In this document: piece after piece, positions 1-7,496 of the stretch | Numbering within the stretch: the stretch's first letter is position 1 | Layout of the letters: every line of letters begins with the position of its first letter | Assembly (NCBI GenBank): GCA_964508195.1 | Contig: CAZDSH010000028.1 | Coordinates: 1-18,595, forward strand | DNA length: 18,595 nt | Source: JAAYEV01 sp964508195 | Lineage (GTDB): Bacteria > Bacillota > Clostridia > Ch29 | Reading direction: 5' to 3' | Translations under genes and position numbers: made by a program | The notes under the pieces: generated by a model | What the model was told of the DNA's origin: nothing | The model's input: the letters and a program-made list of their open reading frames with translations, nothing else | Databases searched by the model: none

Positions 1-131
1 TACTCTCTCCTTTATTCTAAATTATTAGCCATAGGATTTTTTGCGGAAACTCAAAATAAGTAGCGTTTTTGTTGACCGGCCCGGTTGTAAAGTAAAGCGA
101 TGCTAACGGGTATAGGTAACATTTCTGCCAA

Positions 132-160
132 TTGAAATACAAGGAACGGTATGATAATAT
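132..160 (+). promoter_or_regulatory. Housekeeping (sigma-A type) promoter of glmM
   Basis: A -35 hexamer TTGAAA (132-137) is followed by a 17-base spacer and a -10 hexamer TAATAT (155-160). Both are one base from consensus at ideal spacing. Transcription would begin near 167, about 24 bases before the glmM start. The purine-rich ribosome-binding site AGGGGGA lies at about 179-185. An upstream TTGACC at about 73 has no matching -10 element. Confidence 0.75.
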
Positions 161-190
161 TTAAACATATATTATTACAGGGGGATTTTT

Positions 191-1540
191 ATGGGCAAAT
201 TGTTTGGCACCGATGGCGTAAGGGGAATAGCCAACAAGGAACTAACGCCGGAACTTGCCTTTAGGCTGGCCAGGGCAGGGGCGGATATTTTAAGTAACGG
301 TAAAAAAAGGCCAAGGTTTGTATTAGGAACGGACACGAGGCTTTCTTCAGACATGCTCGAAAATGCAATAGCCGCGGGGTTATGTTCCGTAGGTAGCGAT
401 GCGATAATCGTGGGCATTGCGCCCACGCCGGCAGTAGCCTATTTGGTAAGACATTTTAACGCCGATGGGGGTATCATGGTTTCCGCATCCCATAACCCCG
501 CCCAGTATAATGGTATAAAGTTTTTCGACCGGAGGGGCTATAAGCTAGACGACCATGAGGAAGAGATCATAGAAAACAAAGTATACCAAACCCCCGCCGA
601 GACAGGATCTCCGTGTTTAGGCGGCGATCTAGGGAGAAACATCCGAAGACCTGAGGGCATACAATATTATGCAGACTTTTTAAAGGATACCGTGTTCCAT
701 AGCTTTAAGGGCCTACGCCTCGGCGTTGACTGTGCCAACGGTGCCGCCTATAGGGTTGCGCCCTCGGTATTAAAGGATCTAGGGGCTGACGTAAGCGTTA
801 TAAACGATACCCCCGATGGCCTAAACATAAACGCCCGATGCGGCTCTACGGATCCCGGGGCCCTAGCCGCCCTCGTAAAGAAAAAGGGTCTAGATATAGG
901 ATTGGCCTTCGACGGTGATGCCGACCGTTTAATAGCGGTAGATGAAAAGGGTAATATTGTTGACGGTGATTATATAATGGCTATTTGTGCCCGTCGTTTC
1001 AAAGAGCAGGGAACTTTAGCGAAGGATGCCCTCGTCGCTACTGTTATGTCTAATTTAGGTCTACACGAGGCGATGAATAATATAGGATGCGTCGTAGAGG
1101 AGACACGGGTAGGGGATAGGTATGTATTACAAAGAATGATGGATAGAGGGTATAACCTCGGCGGCGAACAGTCCGGCCATATAATCTTCCTCGATTACAA
1201 TACTACCGGTGACGGGCTATTGACGGCCCTCCAGGTTATAGACAGCATAAAATACTTTGGCGAAAGCCTTTCGGAGCTTTGCAGCATAGTGCAAAAATAT
1301 CCCCAGGTGTTTATTAATGCAAGGGTTAAGGAGGCTAACAAGAAAGTATACCAAAAGGATAGGATCATCAATGATGAAATTGAACGGGTAAAAAACCGGC
1401 TTAAGGGTAACGGCAGGCTGCTTGTCAGGCCCTCGGGTACTGAACCCTTTATAAGGGTTATGCTAGAGGGGCGTAATACCGACCAGCTTAAAGAATACGC
1501 AGAAAACCTGGCAACACTTATAGAAAACCGTTTAGCATAA
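191..1540 (+). CDS. glmM: Phosphoglucosamine mutase GlmM
   Basis: Cytoplasmic enzyme that interconverts glucosamine-6-phosphate and glucosamine-1-phosphate on the way to UDP-GlcNAc for peptidoglycan. The 449-residue length is normal for the family. All four alpha-D-phosphohexomutase signatures are visible: N-terminal KLFGTDGVRG, the phosphoserine loop SASHNP (98-103, catalytic Ser100), the Mg2+ loop DGDADR (241-246), the sugar-binding GEQSGH (325-330), and the phosphate-binding RPSGTEP (413-419). The ATG follows AGGGGGA at good spacing. It is read with the glmS ribozyme and the GlmS-type gene 327 bases downstream. In many Firmicutes glmM directly follows cdaA-cdaR. Here those genes lie more than 10 kb away on the other strand. 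The identification is essentially certain. Confidence 0.98.
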   Translation: MGKLFGTDGVRGIANKELTPELAFRLARAGADILSNGKKRPRFVLGTDTRLSSDMLENAIAAGLCSVGSDAIIVGIAPTPAVAYLVRHFNADGGIMVSASHNPAQYNGIKFFDRRGYKLDDHEEEIIENKVYQTPAETGSPCLGGDLGRNIRRPEGIQYYADFLKDTVFHSFKGLRLGVDCANGAAYRVAPSVLKDLGADVSVINDTPDGLNINARCGSTDPGALAALVKKKGLDIGLAFDGDADRLIAVDEKGNIVDGDYIMAICARRFKEQGTLAKDALVATVMSNLGLHEAMNNIGCVVEETRVGDRYVLQRMMDRGYNLGGEQSGHIIFLDYNTTGDGLLTALQVIDSIKYFGESLSELCSIVQKYPQVFINARVKEANKKVYQKDRIINDEIERVKNRLKGNGRLLVRPSGTEPFIRVMLEGRNTDQLKEYAENLATLIENRLA

Positions 1541-1617
1541 TACCTATATCGAGGGAACCCACGGTACCTTCGGGGATTTCCTTTCAAGGGGAAGATATTG
1601 ATCCTATCCCGTACATA

Positions 1618-1667
1618 TAAGGAGGTGATAATAAAAGAATATTATCAATGGTTTAAAGGAGGTGATA
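1618..1667 (+). promoter_or_regulatory. Tandem orphan Shine-Dalgarno motifs flanking a hairpin in the glmS leader
   Basis: Two near-perfect complements of the 16S rRNA 3' tail occur here: TAAGGAGGTGAT (1618-1629) and AAAGGAGGTGAT (1655-1666). Neither has an ATG, GTG or TTG at usable spacing. Between them is a perfect 7-bp stem, GATAATA (1627-1633) with TATTATC (1640-1646). The arrangement resembles the STAB-SD elements described for Bacillus mRNAs, where a 30S subunit parked on an orphan SD blocks 5' exonuclease. That role is an inference. The element lies entirely upstream of the ribozyme cleavage site. Confidence 0.4.
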
Positions 1668-1692
1668 GTTCAAACCCTTTACGAGGGTAAAA

Positions 1693-1838
1693 AGCGCCAG
1701 GACTCGCCGCTATAGGCGAGTTGACGAGGTTCGGGGCTTATCGAAATCTTCGGCGGATAGCCCCGCGGTATACTGCTATCGTAAAAAACCCTACAAAACC
1801 ATCGGGTGACCTATGGGACAAAGGGGGCCGGCAGTTAA
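1693..1838 (+). ncRNA. glmS ribozyme-riboswitch (glucosamine-6-phosphate dependent)
   Basis: Self-cleaving RNA that uses glucosamine-6-phosphate as cofactor and lowers expression of the downstream gene when the product accumulates. The conserved core is recognisable: AAGCGCCAG at the cleavage site (predicted cut between A1693 and G1694), a P2-type hairpin CTCGCC/GGCGAG, then GACGAGG, CTTATCGAAATCTTCGGCGGAT with closing arms CGGGGCT/AGCCCCG (P2.1), and the 3' part with ACCATCGGGTGACCTATGGGACAAA (P4 region, arms CCAT/ATGG). The order matches the Bacillus subtilis glmS ribozyme. The 3' boundary is approximate. The SD of the downstream gene (AAGGAG, 1851-1856) begins about 13 bases later. A small hairpin ACCCT/AGGGT (1674-1688) sits just 5' of the cut. 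Confidence 0.94.
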
Positions 1839-1867
1839 CGATTAACTAAAAAGGAGAACACATTATA

Positions 1868-2983
1868 ATGTGTAAATTAATAGATAAAACTATGGGTTAT
1901 CCCCATTTTATGTTGAAAGAAATATACGAACAACCCGGAGTAATAAGAAATACCCTGAGGGGACGGTTAGTCCCCGATAATGAGGATATAATTTTAGGAA
2001 ATGTTAACCTGGTAAAAAATGATTTAAATAAAGTTCAAAGGATAATTATAGTCGCCTGCGGCACGTCCTACCATGCGGGCCTTGCAGGGGAATACCTTAT
2101 AGAAAAATTAGCCGGCATACCGGTGGAGACGGAAATGGCTTCGGAATTCCGCTACAGACAGCCCTTGGCAGATAAGGACAGCCTCGTAATAGCGATAAGC
2201 CAATCCGGTGAAACCGCCGATACCCTCGATGCCATGCGAAAAATAAAGGCAAAGGGCGCACGTGTCCTCGCTTTAACAAACGTAGTGGATAGTACTTTAT
2301 CCAGGGAAGCGGATTTTTCCTTTTATACCTGTGCCGGCCCGGAGGTTGCGATAGCCTCGACTAAGGCCTACACATCACAACTAACTGCAATATATCTTTT
2401 AGCTTTAAAATTTGCCTACATTAACAGTAGGATCGATAAAAGGTTTTACCGGCGTATGAAGGATGCGTTAAATGCCTTATCGGAACAGGCCCGGGGAATG
2501 TTAGATACCTCCCGGGAGATAGAAAAATTAGTCAGCGAGTACAAAGATACAGAGAGGATTGTATATCTAGGTAGGGGCCTTGACTACGCCTTGGCCCTAG
2601 AGGGCTCCCTAAAGCTCCAGGAGACGTGTTATATCCATTCGGCGGCGTATCCCCTAGGCGAGTTCAGGCACGGCCCCATCGCCCTTGTGGAGGAGGGCTT
2701 ATTAACATTTTTCCTCGCTACCCAGGATACATTCCTCGATAAAACCCTGGACAGTTTGCAGGATATAAAAACAAGGGGCGCCAGCGTAATCGCCTTAGCC
2801 AAGGAAGGGAATAGGGAGATCGGCGAAATAGCGGACAGGGTGATATATATTCCGGATACCCTAGACGAATTTACCACAGCATTGGCGGTAATGCCCCTGC
2901 AGCTCTTTGCCTATTACACGGCGGTGGCCCGGGGCCACAATGTCGATAAACCGCGTAACTTGGTCAAAAGTATAACGGATTAG
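1868..2983 (+). CDS. glmS: Isomerase-domain-only GlmS (glucosamine-6-phosphate synthase SIS half, no glutaminase domain)
   Basis: This aligns with the C-terminal sugar-isomerase half of glucosamine-fructose-6-phosphate aminotransferase. The protein is 371 residues against about 600 for full GlmS, and the roughly 240-residue Ntn glutaminase domain is missing. It starts MCK and reaches the inter-domain GYPHFMLKEIYEQP segment by residue 10. Two SIS domains follow, with ligand residues intact: CGTS (64-67), SQSGET (111-116), STKAYTSQ (164-171), Lys249 and Glu252 in EGSLKLQE, His268 in RHGP, and C-terminal KPRNLVKS with Lys367, corresponding to E. coli Lys485, Glu488, His504 and Lys603. SD AAGGAG lies 11 bases before the ATG. 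The 327 bases after glmM are too short for the missing domain and hold the ribozyme, so no frameshift explains the loss. It may make GlcN6P from free ammonia, use a separate glutaminase, or act as a deaminase. Ribozyme control favours synthesis. Confidence 0.9.
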   Translation: MCKLIDKTMGYPHFMLKEIYEQPGVIRNTLRGRLVPDNEDIILGNVNLVKNDLNKVQRIIIVACGTSYHAGLAGEYLIEKLAGIPVETEMASEFRYRQPLADKDSLVIAISQSGETADTLDAMRKIKAKGARVLALTNVVDSTLSREADFSFYTCAGPEVAIASTKAYTSQLTAIYLLALKFAYINSRIDKRFYRRMKDALNALSEQARGMLDTSREIEKLVSEYKDTERIVYLGRGLDYALALEGSLKLQETCYIHSAAYPLGEFRHGPIALVEEGLLTFFLATQDTFLDKTLDSLQDIKTRGASVIALAKEGNREIGEIADRVIYIPDTLDEFTTALAVMPLQLFAYYTAVARGHNVDKPRNLVKSITD

Positions 2984-2987
2984 TACC

Positions 2988-3039
2988 AAAAAAAGATGAT
3001 GACCCACCCCGTTAATCAGGTGGGTCATCGTCTTTTTTT
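2988..3039. terminator. Bidirectional intrinsic terminator
   Basis: Stem GATGATGACCCACC (2995-3008) pairs with GGTGGGTCATCGTC (3019-3032), 14 bp with one G-T pair and a 10-base loop. It is flanked by seven A on the left (2988-2994) and seven T on the right (3033-3039). It works for glmS on the plus strand and for the eight-gene operon arriving on the minus strand. Confidence 0.93.
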
Positions 3040-3051
3040 GGCGCGTTATGA

Positions 3052-3591
3052 TTACTTGATCAGCTCGGCACCCCTGTTTAATGCATCCTTGTTTATGGGT
3101 ATAAGATCCGCTTTCCTGCCGCCGAATACTTCCTCGAGGGCGTTTACCATACTTTCACGCTTAAGGGCCCCGGTAGCTTCGAGATACGCCCCTAGCATCA
3201 CCATATTGGCTACCCTGCTGTTACCCAACTCATCGGCTATACCGTTAGCCGGTATGTCGTAGGCCCTTATATCGTCCCTCTCCGCGCCTTTATCTATTAA
3301 AGAGCTGTTTATAAGGAGCAGCCCGTTTTCTACTAAGGAACCCTCGAACTTATCAAGGGATGGCCTATTCATCGCTATTACCGCGGTAGCATCCGTTACT
3401 ATAGGGGATGCCACGGGGTTATCGGATATGATCACATTGCAGTTAGCGGTACCACCCCTCATCTCGGGGCCGTAGGACGGCAACCATGATACGTGCTTGC
3501 CTTCGAGCATCCCCGCATATATAAGTAGCTGGCCCAAGGACATTACGCCTTGACCGCCGAAACCTGCCACGATTATTTTTTCGTTTGTCAT
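3052..3591 (-). CDS. vorC: 2-oxoacid:ferredoxin oxidoreductase, gamma subunit
   Basis: Catalytic-domain (PorG/COG1014-type) subunit of a thiamine-diphosphate 2-oxoacid:ferredoxin oxidoreductase. It opens with the family signature IIVAGFGGQGVMSLGQLL (residues about 6-23), and the phrase WLPSYGPEMRGGTANC is typical of the gamma chain in 2-ketoisovalerate and 2-ketoglutarate enzymes. Its 179 residues are the expected size. It is the last gene of the operon, starting 3 bases after the beta-subunit stop and ending 12 bases before the bidirectional terminator. The symbol is by analogy; subunit lettering differs among organisms, and the substrate (branched-chain or 2-oxoglutarate) is inferred from neighbours. 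Confidence 0.9.
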   Translation of the reverse strand: MTNEKIIVAGFGGQGVMSLGQLLIYAGMLEGKHVSWLPSYGPEMRGGTANCNVIISDNPVASPIVTDATAVIAMNRPSLDKFEGSLVENGLLLINSSLIDKGAERDDIRAYDIPANGIADELGNSRVANMVMLGAYLEATGALKRESMVNALEEVFGGRKADLIPINKDALNRGAELIK

Positions 3592-3594
3592 ATC

Positions 3595-4344
3595 CTATTT
3601 CACCTCCTCGGAAGTCTTATAGATTCCTAAGGGGTAGTAGGGTATCATATTATCCTCTAGCCACCTCAAGGATTCCACCGGGGTTAATCCCCAGTTCGTC
3701 GGACAGGTGGACAGAACTTCTATTATTGAGAACCCTTTGCCCTCTATCTGTGTCTGGAAAGCATTTTTTATTGCTTTTTTAGCTTTCCTTATATATGCCG
3801 GCGTAGTTACGGTAACTCTTTCGATATATGCAGGACCATCTAAGGTAGCTAGCATCTCACTTATCCTAATAGGCGAACCGGCGTGGTCCTTATCCCTTCC
3901 GAAGGGCGATGTCGTGGACTTTTGCCCCACTAGGGTAGTCGGTGCCATTTGCCCGCCGGTCATGCCGTAGGTAGCGTTGTTTACAAAAATAGTAGTTATC
4001 TTTTCACCCCTCATAGCCGCGTGTACTATTTCCGCGGTGCCTATGGAAGCTAAATCGCCGTCACCCTGATAGGAAAAAACCACCTTATCAGGATGAACCC
4101 TTTTGATGCCCGTTGCAACAGCCGGTGCCCTACCATGGGAAGCTTCCTGCATGTCACAGTTAAAATAATCGTAGGCGAACACTGAGCAGCCTACCGGTGC
4201 GACCCCTATGGCCTCATCTAAAACGTCTAATTCCTCGAGGACTTCGGCAACAAGCCTGTGTATGATACCATGGGTGCACCCGGGACAATAATGAAAGGGC
4301 CTATCTTGTAACCCTTTAGTCCTTTTAAACACCATTTCGGCCAT
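3595..4344 (-). CDS. vorA: 2-oxoacid:ferredoxin oxidoreductase, beta subunit (ThDP and [4Fe-4S] binding)
   Basis: Carries the thiamine diphosphate and proximal iron-sulfur cluster of the oxidoreductase (PorB/COG1013 type). Cluster ligands are visible as CPGC (Cys20, Cys23), Cys53 in PVGCS and Cys214 in STCPTNW, spaced much like the ligands of archaeal two-subunit OFOR beta chains. The ThDP/Mg signature is GDGDLASIG (94-102) followed by NNATYGMTGGQ (from Asn122). The 249-residue length fits the short-beta class used by 2-ketoisovalerate and 2-ketoglutarate oxidoreductases. Its ATG overlaps the alpha-subunit stop by one base (TAATG), implying translational coupling. Substrate class is inferred from the butyrate kinase and Ptb genes upstream. 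Confidence 0.92.
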   Translation of the reverse strand: MAEMVFKRTKGLQDRPFHYCPGCTHGIIHRLVAEVLEELDVLDEAIGVAPVGCSVFAYDYFNCDMQEASHGRAPAVATGIKRVHPDKVVFSYQGDGDLASIGTAEIVHAAMRGEKITTIFVNNATYGMTGGQMAPTTLVGQKSTTSPFGRDKDHAGSPIRISEMLATLDGPAYIERVTVTTPAYIRKAKKAIKNAFQTQIEGKGFSIIEVLSTCPTNWGLTPVESLRWLEDNMIPYYPLGIYKTSEEVK

Positions 4345-5405
4345 TATCTAGCACCCCCTAATATTTTCTTTATCTCAGCGATGATATCATCGGGTACCGG
4401 TACCATACCGCCGGTCCTACCATAAAAATGTACCGGTCTCTTGCCCTTAACGCCTAGTTCTACGTCCTCTACCATCTGACCAAGGCTCATCTCTACGGAT
4501 ATAAATGCCTTTGTTTTGTCCGCATACTCTTCAAAGACCTCATAGGGGAAAGGCCATAAAGCTATAGGCCTTATAAGACCGACATTTATACCTTCTTCTT
4601 TACATTTATCTATAACGGTTTTCACGATCCTTGCAGTAGTCCCGTAGGCCACAGCTATGATGTCCGGGTTTTCACAGTTATATATCTCGTACCTTTTTTC
4701 CTGTTCCGCCATCTTATCGTACTTAGCTTTAAGCCTTAGATTATGTTTTTCGCACTCCGCGGGGTCTATAAACAATGAATTAATAACGTTAGTATGGCCC
4801 CTTCCGCCGGTACCCGTCGTAGCCCAATCCTTCGGCGGCAGGTCTAGTTTCTTCGGCTCCTTGAGCTCTACCGGTTCCATCATTTGACCCAACATACCGT
4901 CCCCTACTATCATAACAGGGTTCCTATATTTATCGGCAATGTCGAAACCCTCCATCATTAGATCCGTTAGCTCCTGTACCGATGCCGGGGCTAAAACTAC
5001 CATCTTATAATCGCCATGGCCGCCCCCTTTAGTAGCTTGGAAGTAATCCGATTGCGCCGGTTGTATTCCGCCTAAACCGGGACCGCCCCTTATGATGTTA
5101 ACTATAACACAGGGTAACTCGGCACCGGCTATATAGGATATGCCCTCTTGTTTAAGGCTTATTCCCGGACTGGAAGATGAAGTCATCACCCTTGCCCCAG
5201 CCCCTGCAGCACCATATACCATGTTTATGGCAGCGACTTCGCTTTCGGCCTGTAGAAATGTTGCACCGGCCTTTGGCATCTCCCGGGCCATATATTCAGG
5301 CAATTCGCTTTGGGGTGTAATCGGATAACCGAAGAAAAATTTGCAGCCGGCCTTTATCGCAGCAGCACCGATCGCTTCATTTCCCTTCATTAAAACCTTT
5401 GCCAT
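4344..5405 (-). CDS. vorB: 2-oxoacid:ferredoxin oxidoreductase, alpha subunit (VorB-like)
   Basis: Pyrimidine-binding and transketolase-like alpha chain (PorA/COG0674 type), 353 residues. The N-terminus has MKGNEAIGAAAIKAG followed by FFGYPITPQSELPEYMA, the signature containing the YPITP loop that contacts substrate and ThDP. SSSSPGISLKQEG and GGPGLGGIQPAQSDYFQAT are typical of the group annotated as 3-methyl-2-oxobutanoate dehydrogenase subunit VorB. The C-terminal domain resembles transketolase domain III, with an internal VAYGTTARIVK motif. It lies 44 bases after the ferredoxin-type subunit and overlaps the beta gene. A 2-oxoglutarate or broad specificity cannot be excluded from sequence alone. 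Confidence 0.92.
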   Translation of the reverse strand: MAKVLMKGNEAIGAAAIKAGCKFFFGYPITPQSELPEYMAREMPKAGATFLQAESEVAAINMVYGAAGAGARVMTSSSSPGISLKQEGISYIAGAELPCVIVNIIRGGPGLGGIQPAQSDYFQATKGGGHGDYKMVVLAPASVQELTDLMMEGFDIADKYRNPVMIVGDGMLGQMMEPVELKEPKKLDLPPKDWATTGTGGRGHTNVINSLFIDPAECEKHNLRLKAKYDKMAEQEKRYEIYNCENPDIIAVAYGTTARIVKTVIDKCKEEGINVGLIRPIALWPFPYEVFEEYADKTKAFISVEMSLGQMVEDVELGVKGKRPVHFYGRTGGMVPVPDDIIAEIKKILGGAR

Positions 5406-5449
5406 AAAATTTCCCTCCTCTTATTTTAAATTACCTCCCGTACTCCGGG

Positions 5450-5683
5450 CTAAGCATTTACCCTTAGCCTCTCTACCTCGATAACCGTATCCGGACAGAT
5501 CATTGCACAGTTTCCGCAGGATGTACATTTCTCCATTTCATAGATCGTTGCAGGATGATAACCTTTTTCGTTTATCCTATCCTTTGCCATTTTTACTATG
5601 TTTACCGGACAAACAGTTGTACAAAGCTCGCACCCCTTACACAGGTGCTCCTTGAATGTGACCTTTCCCCTTATCTTTGCCAT
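5450..5683 (-). CDS. 2-oxoacid:ferredoxin oxidoreductase, delta subunit (2x[4Fe-4S] ferredoxin)
   Basis: Small electron-transfer subunit of 77 residues with two complete CxxCxxCxxxCP motifs: Cys15, 18, 21, 25 and Cys53, 56, 59, 63. It passes electrons from the catalytic chains to external ferredoxin. The start chosen is the ATG at 5683 because AAAAAGGAGGG lies 7 bases before it. A longer frame back to 5719 would place that SD inside the coding region. It lies 26 bases after the P-loop ATPase and 44 bases before vorB. The order delta-alpha-beta-gamma is common for this enzyme in anaerobes. Confidence 0.93.
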   Translation of the reverse strand: MAKIRGKVTFKEHLCKGCELCTTVCPVNIVKMAKDRINEKGYHPATIYEMEKCTSCGNCAMICPDTVIEVERLRVNA

Positions 5684-5709
5684 GAACAACCCTCCTTTTT
5701 TAGTTGGAA

Positions 5710-6381
5710 TCACAACCAATCAGGTCTCATATACATCCTAATAGGAAATACTTTTCCCATTAAACCCTTTGGAATTTGTTCGGCTATTTTTTCTATGGCG
5801 CATATATATTTAACGGGTAATCCCCTTAACCGATAAACCTCTTCCGCGATTTTTTGTCCCCTTAGGACGTCCTCTAAGGTCGTTTCCCTCAGCATATGGG
5901 TGTTATTTACTAAGCCTGTAGCAGGTACGCGGGCCGCCTGTTCTATACCTTCTATATATTCAATTACAGCCTGAGGACTACCGGTACTAGGTCTGTTAGC
6001 ATTTATCACTATGAACATTTCATATTCGATCCTTTTCAGGTAATCATAATAACGACCTAGGGCCCTTGCCCCCGCCGCATCGCCCCCGACGTCCAATACG
6101 GCCTCATAGCTTTCATCCTGTAAAAGCGTATAGACATCGGCGGGTACCGCTGGCACATCCGCGTTTATATATATACCCTCCGGCGCCACAACACGAATTC
6201 CCAACCTTTGCATACGTCCCTTTTCTTCCCGGGACCTAAAATATGGGTTCACGATATCTAAATCCGCAATTGCAGCCTTTTTACCGGATTTAGCAAGGCC
6301 TATAACATAGTTTATAGAGAACTCGGTTTTGCCGCTTCCGTAATGACCGGTTATAATCCTGACCCTCTTATCCTGTTCCAT
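5710..6381 (-). CDS. MinD/CobQ-like P-loop ATP-binding protein of the 2-oxoacid operon
   Basis: Soluble SIMIBI-class nucleotide-binding protein of 223 residues. The Walker A loop GHYGSGKTE (residues 12-20) is followed by a beta strand ending in DLDIVNPYFRSREE (about 40-53), where Asp40 and Asp42 sit as in MinD/ParA/CobQ-type ATPases. A later VINANRP segment (about 127-133) is in the position of the base-contacting strand. No transmembrane segment and no cysteine cluster are visible. It is embedded in the catabolic operon, 17 bases after the second butyrate kinase and 26 bases before the ferredoxin subunit, so its job is probably tied to that enzyme set, for example cofactor or cluster handling. 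I know of no established function. Its RBS is weak: AAAGGG at 13 bases. Confidence 0.8.
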   Translation of the reverse strand: MEQDKRVRIITGHYGSGKTEFSINYVIGLAKSGKKAAIADLDIVNPYFRSREEKGRMQRLGIRVVAPEGIYINADVPAVPADVYTLLQDESYEAVLDVGGDAAGARALGRYYDYLKRIEYEMFIVINANRPSTGSPQAVIEYIEGIEQAARVPATGLVNNTHMLRETTLEDVLRGQKIAEEVYRLRGLPVKYICAIEKIAEQIPKGLMGKVFPIRMYMRPDWL

Positions 6382-6398
6382 GAGCCATCATCAACCCT

Positions 6399-7475
6399 TT
6401 ATTCGTATTGTCTAGCCGTTTCTTCACCCCTTAATACCCTCAAGCCGCCCTCGGCTAAGGCCGTCATTTCGTCCTCGCCGGGGTATACATGTACCGGTGC
6501 AATAAACTCCACACCTTCGATAACCCACCCCGTTAACATCTTGCTATGGGCGATGCCGCCGGTAATTACGATAGCATCTACATCGCCCTTTAGGATCGCC
6601 GCGCAACTGCCAATTTCCTTCGAGATCTGATACGCCATAGCTCTGTATATAAGTTCCGCTTGCTTATCACCGGTATCAATGAGCCTTTCAACTTCCTGGG
6701 CATCGTTAGTTTTCAGGTATGCAACGAGGCCACCTTTACCCACGATCTTTTTCCTCATCTCCTCCAACGTATATCTGCCGGAATAGCATAAGTCCAAAAG
6801 CCCTTCTACCGGTAGGCCGCCGGCCCTTTCCGGCGAAAAAGGTCCATCGCCGTCTAATGCATTATTTACGTCTACTACCTTCCCTTTCCTATGGGCTCCG
6901 ACGGAGATCCCGCCGCCTAAATGTGCCACTATAAGGTTAATATCGTCGTAGGACTTTTTCAAGTCCTTAGCGGCCTTCCTTGCGACGGCCTTCTGGTTTA
7001 GCGCATGAAATATCGAAACCCTTTCTACCTCCGGTAACCCAGACACCCGGGCTATATCGTCCAGTTCGTCCACTACTACGGGATCGACTATATAGGATGA
7101 AATATTTAGCTGGGAGGCTATCTCCTTTGCCAGTATCCCGCCAAGGCTTGATGCATGTTGCCCGAAAAGACCCATCCTTAGATCCTCTATCATCTTGTCG
7201 CTAACCTCATAGGTACCGCTGGGGATGGGGTGCAAAAGCCCGCCCCTTCCCACAACTGCGTTGAGTTTTGTAAGGTTTATATCCTTCTTGCTAAGGGTTT
7301 CCAGTATTATATCCTTTCTAAATTGGTATTGGCTAAATATGGTGGGGTATGGGGCTAATTCTGTAGATGAGTGTCTTATAGTCTCTTCGAATACTATCCT
7401 TTCATTATCGAATACTGCGATCTTCGTTGAAGTGGAGCCTGGGTTTATAACGAGTAATCTCAAAATCTGGTTCAT
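6399..7475 (-). CDS. buk: Butyrate kinase (promoter-distal paralogue)
   Basis: ASKHA-fold kinase converting butyryl-, isobutyryl- or isovaleryl-phosphate plus ADP to the acid plus ATP. Family motifs are clear: VINPGSTSTK near the N-terminus, VGRGGLLHPIPSGTY, HLGGGISVGAH in the phosphate loop, DGDGPFSPERAGGLP, and ITGGIAHSK with YPGEDEMTALAEG near the C-terminus. The ATG at 7475 is preferred: GAGGTG lies 6 bases upstream, whereas a GTG at 7484 would use that same SD as its start. The product is 358 residues, normal for Buk. It is the third gene of the operon, 21 bases after ptb, and differs at many positions from the first-gene paralogue. The two may prefer different acyl chains. Confidence 0.95.
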   Translation of the reverse strand: MNQILRLLVINPGSTSTKIAVFDNERIVFEETIRHSSTELAPYPTIFSQYQFRKDIILETLSKKDINLTKLNAVVGRGGLLHPIPSGTYEVSDKMIEDLRMGLFGQHASSLGGILAKEIASQLNISSYIVDPVVVDELDDIARVSGLPEVERVSIFHALNQKAVARKAAKDLKKSYDDINLIVAHLGGGISVGAHRKGKVVDVNNALDGDGPFSPERAGGLPVEGLLDLCYSGRYTLEEMRKKIVGKGGLVAYLKTNDAQEVERLIDTGDKQAELIYRAMAYQISKEIGSCAAILKGDVDAIVITGGIAHSKMLTGWVIEGVEFIAPVHVYPGEDEMTALAEGGLRVLRGEETARQYE

Positions 7476-7496
7476 GCTTTTCACCTCATTTCCCGT

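Noticed and set aside
1541..1867. Possibility that the GlmS glutaminase domain is present as a frameshifted or separate piece upstream.
   Set aside because: Only 327 bases separate glmM and the isomerase gene, about half of them ribozyme. No frame shows the GlmS N-terminal pattern (CGIVGYIG and similar), and about 700 bases would be needed.
5450..5719. Longer start for the ferredoxin-type subunit back to 5719.
   Set aside because: The extension would include the SD AAGGAGGG as coding sequence. The ATG at 5683 has ideal spacing and gives a normal subunit.
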